A stretch of DNA of 64,000 nt from Channa striata (taxonomy: Eukaryota > Chordata > Actinopteri > Anabantiformes > Channidae): positions 992,001 through 1,056,000 of the forward strand of contig CM065183.1 of the NCBI GenBank assembly GCA_033026295.1. Direction: 5' to 3'. Numbering within the stretch: the first letter of the stretch is position 1; each line of letters starts with the position of its first letter. The notes beneath the pieces were generated by a model. It saw only the letters and a list, made by a program, of their open reading frames with translations, was not told the origin of the DNA and made no database searches. The position numbers and the translations under genes were made by a program. Of this stretch, positions 23,956 to 35,900 are shown in pieces.

Positions 23956-26900
23956 GTAAGTGGGTATTTGTGCTGAGGAGGAAGGTCACACGGCGGGAGG
24001 AGGGGGGCGGTCCACTGGGCATCTGCATTGGCTATAGGTGGAAGTACTGCGCTTGGACATGGCTCGTCCCTCCAGGGTTTAAGTTGGCAAAGATTCCCTT
24101 TGCTCCTCTAAGGCTCTAGCTTCTTTCCTCCCCGACACACGCGACGTTTCTCGCAGACCGGAGGCGTTAACGTCACACTCGGACCACTAACGGTACGTAC
24201 CACGTGATGTTTCTGTTCTTGGGCATGTTCCCGTTCGACAGGTACAGCACGAGTTGGTAAGTTAGCTAACTTAGCAATATGGCTGTAAGCCACTGGGGCG
24301 TAAAGACAGAGAGAGAGAGAGCGCCTGCATACAAAATAATGATGGCGTTGTCAAAATAATGAGATACTAACTTGTGAAAAAATGTGAAGGCATCTCATTA
24401 TTTTAGCCATTTTCTTAAAATAAACAACCATTTTTTTACTTGCTCTTAGGGACTTGTTCAAAGTAACAACGACACCTACAGACAAAGAAGAAGCTATCAA
24501 AGTTATAGACAACATAAGTATGATGTACTATAAAGAAAGCAAACCCAGGTGTGTGTGTGCGTGGATAACAGCTGCTAATAAGTGTGATGGCCTAAGGAAA
24601 GAAATTGTTCTGGTGCCTGGTGGTTTTGTCAGACAGAGCTCTGCAGCGCCTGCCAGAGGGCTGGAGAAACTGCAAGAGGTTGTGTCAAGGACGACTGGGG
24701 TCAGTGGGGATTTTCTTTGCCTGCTTCCTGGCTCCTGTTGTCTACCTAGTCTTGGAGAGTGGACAGCACTTGTCACTGTTCTCTCAGTCAGTTGCTTTCC
24801 TGTTTGGTGGCTGCTCTGAACCAGACTTTGGTAGAGGAGAACAGGGCAACGGTCTCCTCGGTCGACCTCCAAATCAACAGTTGTTCGATCTCTGGCTCCT
24901 GTGGTCACATGTTGAAGTGTCCTTAAGCAAGACGCTGAACCCCCACTTAGTTGCTCCCAGTGAGTCTTGACCAGCTGCCACATCAGTGTTTGAGAGTGTG
25001 TGCCATCCTAAAAATAAGAAGCAGTGTAAAGCGCTTTAACAGGACACATTTCTCAGGCACATTCCTGAAGGTTGTTTTGATCAACCTCCAATCAGTGTCT
25101 CAACGTAGATGATGCCAATAACAGTTGTGTCATCTGTGAACTTAAGGAGCTTAAGCACAGCTTGAGGTGCAGTTGTTTATGTATTGGAAGAGGATCAGCA
25201 GTTATCTGACTTTCCCAATTTGTACCTGTTGTGTCCTATTGGTTAGGAAGCTGGTGATAGACTAAGAAATGCAAATCAGGGAAACTCACTGCATATAAAA
25301 TAGTTTACAGTGGACAGTTAAGGTTTCTGTCTTTAGGCTGTGAGATCTATTTAACACTATGACAACAGTACACCAACCTTCGTTGATTTGGAAGCAGATT
25401 CTGCCTCCTACAGTTTTCCCTGATGCATCTGCTATTCAGCCCGCCCAGTGCAGATGAAAGGCTGACATTTGCAGTGTGTTATCCAGTACAGATGCGCTGA
25501 GCCAGGTTTCAGTGAAGCAGAAGACAGCAAACCTCCATTTGTTTGCCAGGGAAAGGAAATTAGCCAGGTGAATTAATAGAAGCACACACACCGGTTTGCG
25601 TCCCTTGATTGCGTCTCCTCCAGGATCCGTAGACAGCTGCTACTCTCCCAACTAAGGAAACTAAGTTTCAATGTGTATTAAGAAGAAGAAGAAGAAGAAG
25701 AAGAACCTTTATTTTAGTCACATTGATCACATATACATTTGCACATACATGTTACAGTAAATACTAGTGCTAATACGAGTCAAAGACTGTGTGGAGTTGC
25801 TTGTCTGATATAAAGCTGGTAATCTTTAGTATATATAATAAACGCAAATTGTTTAACATGTATCTTGAAGTCCTTCTCCTCACAAGATTTTCTTTGTCTC
25901 ACGGAGACGTGGTCAAAGGTTGGGGAGTCCAATGCTCTTTTGAATTGTGGTTTTAACCCTCCCTCCCCCCCGCACCGTTTTTAATGCTGTATCTAAATGT
26001 ACCCAGCCTTCTCTATCTAAGTCTTTTCCAGATACACACAAATTGTAGTGAAAAAGGCAAAGGCAGTGTTGGACTAAGGGGGCTGTCCATGTCAGCATCT
26101 TCACACATGTACTGGTATTCTGAAATTCTTTGGACTTTATCTAGATGCGTTGTACTACTTGAGAATGAAAATGTCTGAGTGAGACACCTTCAACATTATC
26201 TGAACTTTATCCTGTGAGTCCCCTTGTACCAAGTCTGTTTTATGTGTGTCAGTCCTTGCATAGAGCTGCTCAGTCCTGAATTGTTGGGAGCGTTGATAGC
26301 AAGCAACTGGGCATGTTGATGTTGTTTTTATCAGTTGACTACCACAGTGTCTGTCTTTGAATAGACACTGATATGCTGTAAACCAAATACTTTTTCGCAC
26401 GGCTAAATTTCTTGTTTTCATGTTGTGCCTTTATGGGCTGACTCTTCATTAAAATGAAGCAGATTTTTGTCTGTGAGAAATCTTTTCACTTGGACTGTCC
26501 CCTGCTTTGAGTTACATGTATTAGATGCAAGTCTATCTTCAGCCCAGGTCTGCTGGCTCATCCCTTCAGGTACTCTTCTCCACCCCTTACTTACCTCCTT
26601 TACGACTAGCTGTTGCTTCTCCTTCTGCTAATAAAATTTAATTGTTTTTTACTTTGCAGTATTGAAATGTGTGCAAAAACTCGATGACATGTTTGTTCCG
26701 GCTCTGGGTCCGGACAGGATAGAGTCTGGGTCCAGAACTGGATTGCAACCCCCCTATTAGTGACTGCCGCTGTACACTGACAGAAACGCCACTTGCAAAT
26801 GCAAACCTAACAAGGTTAAAAAGTATGAACTGCAGGCGGAAAATTAAATTTAGCTCTTTAACCCTAACCCACAGTACAGTACCTTGCAAAATAATTCATA

Positions 26901-29900
26901 CCCCTTGAACTTTTCTACATTTTGTAACATTACAATAACAATAGTAAATATATTTGATAGACCAGCACATGTGCCACACAATTGTGAAGTGAAAGGAAAC
27001 TGATGAATGGTTTTCAAAAGTTTTAACAAATAACTGAAAAGTGTGCTGTGCATTTGTATTCAGCCCCCTTTACTCTTATACTTCTTAAATAAATCCTGTG
27101 GAATCAATTCGTCTATACAGAAATAGCATCATGAAGTCCAAGGAACACACCAGATAGGTCAAGAATAAAGAAGGTAAGAAGTTTAAAGCAGAGTTAGGTT
27201 ATAACAAAATATCCCAAGCTTTGAACATCTCTTGGAGCACAGCACAGTGCAGTAAGAGTCTGGCAAAACTGAAAAACCTACCAAGACATGGCCGTCTCCC
27301 AAAACAGGTCAGGCAAGGAGAGCATTAATCAGAGAGCTGCCAGCTCCTGTCAGGTTCAGCCTAGTAAATGCTAGGTCCCTCTTGTCAGTATCATGGACTT
27401 TTGTTTGGTTTACCTTTTCACTTCTTGTGGTGGACTAGTCCTGCTTCCTGTTTTGCCTTTTGGTCTTTTGGTTCTTTCCACATTCCTCGTTAGTCTCAAT
27501 TGATTTCACCTGTTCTCCCATTTATTTAAACTCAGTTCTCAGCTGGGGGCCTGTTCATCTTGATTTTGACATTCTCTCTAGCCACACATGGATAATCTTT
27601 GCTACACTTTGTCTGAGGTTTGAGTCTTTGTTTGTAGTTGTTAATTTATCCACTTTGTAGTTTAGTTTTTACATTTTCTGTTGGTCTTTGTAGTGTTTTC
27701 ATTAATGTGTTAGCTATTTCTGAGTTTGGCAATTGGGTTTGTCTGTGTTGGTCTCTCTTTTCTACATTTGGTTTGGTCCTTTGTTCATTAGCTTGTTAGC
27801 TTTGGTTAGTATTAAGTTTAGCTCTATGTTTCTCCCTTGGTCGACATGTGTTTCAGTTATTCACCTTTTAATTTAGTATTTTCGAGCCCCTGTTGGCCTT
27901 GTCCAAGTGTCTAATTTAGGAGTAAATTTATTCCTGTCTGTGTGTTTTTACATGCTTGTTTAGCTCAATTATTAATAGTATTTATTTAGTCTTCCCTGTC
28001 ATTTCTGTTCACCTTAAGTGTACCACTTACCTGTTTGTCAAATATGTATATATTATTAATATATACATAATAAGTATTTTGTTAGTGTTTCTCCTGTTGG
28101 AGCGCTTTTGTGGGTCCCCAATGTAGGGAAAAGGCCAAGACTCAGACCAACTTTCAGTCAGTGTGTGAGACTAAGACTTGACCACTTGGTCTAAGTTTAT
28201 ATCTGTGCTGGCCTGGACTCCAGTGTTCCCCCTGGCGTTTTGTCAGAGAAACTACTTCCCGTGCCTGGGCCTGCCGGTGCTAGTCCAACCATTGTGTCAA
28301 GGTCAGCTGGGTCTCCAGTTTTTTCCTCCGGAGGGCTTCAGTCGATGCTGCCTGCTAAAACTAAAGCTGAGCCCTAGCTGAATCACAACTCGTACTGTCA
28401 GACATGGGTGCTGAAAAGCTGAATCAAAGTGGAAGAGGGACAAGCTGCAAGTGTCACTTCAAATGTTAAAGGACTGCTGGCACCGTTATCAGGCTATTGT
28501 AAAAGAGGCAAATCGGAAACACCTGTCCAATATCATCCTGTCGAACTGTCACAAGCCTTGTGTTCTCTTTAACACTATAGATGTTAATGCCCTGAGAACG
28601 GCTTGTGTGGAACCTTTGTTGATTCTTGGGAATGAGGTGAAAAATGTTAACATATCGCCACCTACTTCTGCCCTTTCAGTTTCTGTGTTTTGCCCTGTAA
28701 CTTTTAAATTTGAACCTGTGACTTTTTTTTTTTTTTTAATATGTAAGACTATTAGACATCTGAAACCCTCTTTTGTTGACCTTTCTTTGACACGGTTTGT
28801 TAGAGCCACGGTCACATGTTTGGGTGTTAATGTGAACAGTGGTTTTACCGTGGACAGGCAGGTTAGTGCAGTTGTAAAATCCAGATTCTTTTATTTAGGA
28901 TAATTGGCAAGACTTGAATCATATTTGTCAAAGCACTTTGAGACAGTAATCTATGCTTTTGTCACAACTTGGCTGGATTACTGTAATTCTCTGTATTTTG
29001 GTGTTTCTTACTCCTCCCTGTTCCATCTTCAGATGGTTAAAAAAATGCTGCTGCACACTTGTTAAACAGAACACAGAAGAGACCACATTACCCTGGGTTT
29101 AGCCTTATTGCACTGGCTGCCTGTTAATCTTGGAGTTCATTTTGAATGCTTTTTGTTTTTAAATCCTTGGTCTCTTCTCCACTCCACCTCTGTGTGCAAT
29201 TCCCCCCTCTTGGTTGCTTCGGTCAGCTAACCAGCTGCCTCTGGACATGCTGAAGACATGGCAGAAGTTTAGGGGAATGGGGCATTTACTTGGTCTTGCA
29301 TGTTAGACGAGCCTCCTCACTGTCTATTTTTAAATGAAAAATGAGTTTTGTTTTTTTTTTTCTCTCTGGCTTTTGACCCAGCATGAACAGTTTATTGTGC
29401 CAGTTTAATCCCTTTAATTCTCTTATATTTTTCATTTTTATTTGTGATTGTACTTTATTATATTTTTTTCTTTTTTTTTTTTTTTAACTTGACAAGCACC
29501 AGGTGTTATAAAGTGTATAGAGGTTCTATCAATGCTGCATCTTCTGATTTTAAATGCAGGGTTCCAGCATAATATTATTGTATTCATGTAAGTCTGTGAA
29601 GTGGTGCAACTGTGTGAGCTCAAGATACACCTAGAACTTTGGACAGACAGGCTTAGCTCGGACTCATTAACTCTTGCCCCTCTTCCTCATCCTGTCACAC
29701 TGTTTATGGTGTCTTTGGTCTGAAACTGCTCCAGGCAGGCCAAGTTCGCTCAGCACAGTCTACCAGTGGTCCTTGAAACAGAAGTCCATGTTACAGGTAT
29801 CCCACAAGGACGTTTTGCTCAGACACACCTTTCAGTCTCCTTTAACTCGGATATGGATGAAGAAATGGTGCAACCGCCCCAGTACATTTCACTGTTAGGA

Positions 29901-32900
29901 GAAGCTGCAGCAAACATTGGTCATACTGCCAAGGTTCTCTAAGTTCCTCTGAGCCAGTGTCTCGGATTTACATTAAGAGCAGCTTTTTGTTGCATGTCAC
30001 TTACTGTAGTGAGACCAGTATGGAAAGTGTATGTCCTCATCTTGTCACCAACATAATCTATTTTCATAATATAAACATAACATAACTTTACAATTTGCCA
30101 TATATAAACCTAAGAAAGTAACTAGTCCAGAGCATGGATTCAGTAGTCGTCTGGTAGCTCTGGCTCTTTTCGCTTTATAAGAGCAGCTGTCAGAGAAGGT
30201 AACTGTAATGGCTTGGTGATGCATAGATAGGTTGAGTATTATGTATATTTAAGTAAAACATTTGGGAACTCACTCTGTAGTTTTCTATGTCCACAGAGCA
30301 TTTGAAAGGTAAGACAGCCAGTTATGGGGGAAAACAATGGGAGCTCATGTTTTTACCAAAGTTTTATTGACTTATTAACTGTGCACAAACTGAAGGTTAA
30401 TCATTTGATGTGTTACAGAGTATGTAGTCTTACAGCAGAAAATCTTTTTGTAAGAATAGCAGGAGATTACTCAACATGGTGTGATCAAGGTCACAAAGTC
30501 AAAACAGGAATGTGATGTAGGCACACACACACGATGTACTACAGGAAGACATACCTAAAAGTCTTTCTGTTTCACATTCATAGAACCCCTTATTTTACTT
30601 TTATCCCAGCACATAAGCACTGTGCTTCAAAGCTCTGTGTTTCTATATCACATGGTACTAGTGCTGATTAAAATAGAGAATGTGAGGTTACATGTTAACT
30701 GTTAGGTGACACAGGGCAGTGGTTAGGAAGGTTTACCTGTATTACACTTGCACAATGTACACCATGAAAACGATAGGACACTTCACGTTCTTCACCAGTC
30801 ATTTGGTCTCATCAGATAAAATAATCTTTTCACAGGCATGTGTAAATGCAGCCTTCTAGCTGTGAGGTGGCAGTGTTAACCACTCCATCACTGTGCTAAC
30901 CTGAACTAGTACTTGTAATGACAAATTGTTTAGGTCAGTACTAGCAGTTTTACTTGAATATTGAGTTTCTCAGAGTAGCCATGCTGTCCTCCATGACAAT
31001 ATTAAGATCACTGGTGTTAATGTTTTTGCTCATGGGGTATCATGCTTTTGTCTTTTCCTTGATGTGCAGTGTTGGGCTTTAGCGATTCTCTAAATGGAGA
31101 AGTCAAACCTCGTATCCTGCTGATGGGCCTGCGCAGGAGCGGGAAGTCCTCCATCCAGAAGGTGGTTTTTCATAAAATGTCACCCAATGAAACCCTGTTC
31201 CTGGAGAGCACCAATAAGATCTGCAGGGAGGAGGTCTCCAGCAGCTCTTTTGTCAGCTTCCAGATATGGGACTTCCCCGGCCAGATTGACTTTTTCGATC
31301 CCACCTTTGACTATGAAATGATATTCAGAGGCACTGGAGCACTTATCTTTGTCATCGACTCCCAGGTGAGGCCTCAAAGCTGCAGTGAAGAAGTTCAGTC
31401 CTGTATGATGTCTTTAAGGATTTATAATGACCCTGATAGAGTGATATACTATTTTTAAGCAACTAACACATCAGCCTTGATCCCATTTTGAGACCTGACA
31501 ATTAGACATTGCTGCTTGCATAACCATCCATAGCAAGAGAGGGATGTTAATTTAGTGGTGAAATGTGAACTCTGACTTATAAGGAGAAATGGGTTGAGGT
31601 AAGCATAAGCTGTCATTCAGTATGTGCTGCTCTTTCAGTTTTGTCATTCATTAGTTCAGCAGCTTTTAGCATTTGCTATTTGCATTCATCAGTCATCAGC
31701 AAGAAACTAAAAATCTATTTCCCTTAGTATAATAATGTGATCAAAGACTTATAGAAATACTTGAAATTGCACATAGTCGCACTGTTTTTGTGGGGGGACA
31801 TCAGCATCAGTGCTAGAACAACAATGCTATTCACCATTAATTGTCCTATGGCATAGACAGAAATATAAGGGTGACCTTCGTATTACTCTTCCAGCAGTGC
31901 TGAAATGATTTTCGTGTTACATCATTTTTCGCATTGTGAAAAACTAAGAAAATGAATAGTTTGTGGTTTTACTTTCTAATTAGTATGATTCTTCGTCTTG
32001 ACAGGATGAATATGTGGAGGCTCTGAGTAGACTTCATCTCACAGTGACCAGAGCCTATAAAGTAAATCCGGACATCAACTTTGAGGTATTCATCCACAAA
32101 GTGGACGGCCTGTCAGATGACCATAAGATCGAGAAGCAGAGAGACATTCACAAACGAGCCAATGATGATCTCACAGATGTAGGCCTGGAACTAATTCATT
32201 TGAGGTCAGCTTTTTGCGGAATGTTAGGTTGGCAGTACTGTATAGATGCTGTAATACAAGCACTTAATAAGCACTTATAAGCACACAAAATAATGTGTTT
32301 TTATTACATTTTGTCAGTCCTGTATGTTTTTATGTAGGCAAAAGATCCATACACTGCAAGCTGCGATCTCACAACACTTTATAGGCATTGTCAATTGGAC
32401 AAATTATTTTTTCTTCTTTTTTTTGAAATTATCATTATTTCAAATGGGTGATACATCTGGACTGCGGGTACGCCACTTTAACATCCAGTCTTATCTGCTA
32501 CTGTGTCATGTTTTTGTAGCAAGTACAGAATATGGTTTGGAATTGTGTTGCTGAAATAAAAAGATCTTCCCTTGAAAAGATTTTCTCTGGATGGCAGCAT
32601 ATGTTGGTCTTGAATCCAGAATGTATATCCATTAGCAATAATGGAGGCAGCCTTCGCATAGTTACACAGCCTGTGTGCATTAATGAACCCTCACATGACA
32701 GATGCTGGTTTTTAAACTGGGCACTGATAACAAGTCAGATGGTCTCTTCCCCTCTTTAGCATGAAAAACAGTCTGTCAGTGATTCCCAAAAGCAATTTCA
32801 GAATTTGACTCATCAGACTATACAAAAATTTTCCTCTAGAGTGATAAACCTTTCCTATTCCTTATCTCTGAAAGACCCAGCTTCTCTAGGATTCAATTTT

Positions 32901-35900
32901 TTTTTTTACCCAGTCATGATTCTGAGGTATTGCCAATTAACTTTATAACCAGGTGTCTTCTTTCAGTTTTTAGCATTACACAGATTTTTTAGCTTTTTCC
33001 TTCTCTTCTCTCATGTATGCTTACGTGTTCCTCACTCATCACTTATCTGTACCATTACAACAAAATCTGTTCTGTAGTGCATAATGAAGAAATGTCAAGT
33101 CAATTGTCAGTAATTGGTGAATTTCTAGCTTCGGCTTGGAGACATGAGTCTTCCGCGTCAGAAATAGCCCCTGCACTTAGAGATAGTGAAGTGGTGTAAA
33201 GAACCATGGTCACGTGTGGTTCATAGAACCCATTGAATCAGATTGCATGGGTATGGGGAGTTTTAACATATGCATCTTTTAGACCCCCACATATAAATTG
33301 CTTATTTAGATGTGATCTGCAGTCTGACAACATAGTCTGATATACTGTGATATAAAGATGACAATTTGTGTTTAAATGGAAAGGCAAAATGCAGTTAAAC
33401 GATACCACACAAGAACAGATTAAATGCTGTCCAGCTGTGCTTAGATTGGTCTAGACAGAGTGGGTTGACATATGGGTTATCAGTATAATGGATCTTTTGT
33501 CTTACCTTTTCCTTTAGTTTGGGGTTTAGATTCAGCCCCTGTTGATACTCCTTGTTTATATGTTACCATCTTGTACATTCTCATTCCTTTAAATTCTCTA
33601 CAGTGTCTGTACCTTTGGGACTTCAATACAGTCTAGAAATATGTCTTAGAGGATGTGTTTTACTGATTTTGAATTTGCTTCTTTTAGATCTAGTTTGGGT
33701 TCGTACATGCAAATAAATGCTATTAAACTTCCCTTTAACTTCTTTATATTAAATATATCTCTGCTTGTACCTCTAAAACGCCTTCAGATGACAGTCCCTT
33801 GGAGGAACCTTCAATTCAGATTATGTTATCTTTTTGCTCAAACTCCTAATGATTAAAATCTCTTCTTGGTGATGTCATCTGGAGGAGTATTTAAGCTAGA
33901 AGAAACATTTTGATCTAGATGTCAAAAAAGGTAAACAGATATCAACTAAAGCCATACAAAGCAAATTGAAAATTGGTAAAGTGACCCTTTAAACAGCTTT
34001 GACACGTAAAACTATTAGCAAATGTTGTTTTCCATTCATATCTCTTTAAAGCTATGGTTGAGTGTCAAAGTGGGTTGTCAGTAAAGTGCTCCACTGATCG
34101 GGATTCTTCTCTTTGACCTCTACAGCTTTTATTTAACCAGTATATACGACCACTCCATATTTGAGGCTTTCAGTAAAGTTGTCCAAAGGCTGATCCCACA
34201 GCTGCCAACTCTGGAAAACCTGCTCAACATCTTTATATCTGTGAGTAATCATCATTCTTCTGCGACCCACAACACAGAACTATTGTAAACCAAGCAGTTC
34301 TACTAAACCAAGATAATCCGCAAAATCCAATCAAATGTCTATGCTCATGTGAAGTTGGACTAAGCATATTGCTCTGCACCAATCTACAACAAAATTAATA
34401 AAGTACCATCTGGTGGTTTTAATATAAAAAACGGATATAGTGTTTTTTAAAAATTGTTTGCTTATGGGTATTCAGCTTTAGCACATTGAAGTTTTTAAAA
34501 TCAGCTCCACCTTTACCAACAGAAGTATGACCCCATTTTAAATTACAGAACATATTTGGCCATAATTACCATAAGCAATACACAGTTTTCTTAGCGGTTT
34601 ACTTTTGTACTTTTGAAAATTTAGATAATTTGCTTAGTACTTTTACCAGTTGTACAGGTAGTGGAGAATTTTAATAATCCTTTCAGTTTAGTATTGAGTT
34701 TTTGTGCTTCTATCACTTCTTCAAAAAGTCTGCTGACTGCTCGGACTAACCATAACCATGACTAACCAAGACCATTGGTATTTATGTGCCTGATCAACAT
34801 ATATGTACTTGTCCTCTTGTACTTTACAGTCCAGTCACTAGGTGGTAGTAATACACAACAGTTATGATTTCTTTGCATGAAAGCAGATACTACATGATTT
34901 GCAATAATAAATGAGAAATTTTATATTTTGGTCACCAGACTGTGGCCAAAACATGATCAAGGTGCTCTGAGATTCTGTGGGAATAAGCATCTTCTATCAG
35001 GCAATTTAGGTTAATTACTTTGTGATTGTAACTTAATAATTACAAAATAGTTATAATTATTAGGGTAAGAATGTACAGTAAAATAAATAAATGTATGTAA
35101 TCGAAACAAATAAAAATAAAAACAATTATTTATTGAATTAAAAATTGATTTACATGGTGTTGGTGGCCTGGAGGTACCACTAGAATCTGTTAACTTCCTT
35201 TTTAACACATTGTTCACATTAAAGATTATTTTCACTATTTTGCTGGATATAGCTGGAGGAGCAGCAGTTTGAATGGCTGATAAACAGTTTGGTTAACGCA
35301 AGCCTTTCTTAAGGCTGTTAAATTAAGGCTGTCAACAAAAGACCCCTTAAAATCACTCTCTTTGTTCCTGTGCCTGTACATTAGAATTTTACAGTTTCCC
35401 GAACCAGTAATAATTTCTAGTGATCAAGTTCCACTGTAAAACTGGAGATTGGTTTAATGATCAGTGACTAAAGAAACCTAATAGTCAATAGACCTAGCCT
35501 GTCTGATTACAGTGTGCAGTAGCTTCTCCCGTTTACTCAAACTGACCAGACTCCAACAAGTGCAGTGCTAAATTGCCACTATGATACCATCTTGCAGTTA
35601 TCCAATAAAACTATAAGTAACGGTTTACATTCAATGTAGGGCAATTAATCCTAATGCAAACATCTAGTCCTACTTTAAATCCAAACACTAATGTATGAAG
35701 GCAAATACTGTACCTGAAGCTCTATGGTGTTTTTGCATTAGATTTAGCCAGTTAGCCAGTAGCTAGAAACAACAGAGATAAATGACCTGGATGGTCATTT
35801 AATTATTAAATTTTCTGGATGGAACTCAATTATTTAAAAAGAAAAAATTATTTTTACAATAACATGAAACCAACAATTATGTATTACAAAATCACTGTGG

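Noticed and set aside
24454..24983. Overlapping open frames in both strands of rragd intron 1
   Set aside because: They run into a V-SINE and have no recognised domain.
32770..32960. Possible DNA-transposon remnant in rragd intron 3
   Set aside because: Only a weak resemblance to a transposase-region word (GACTCATCAGAC); no ends or frame found.
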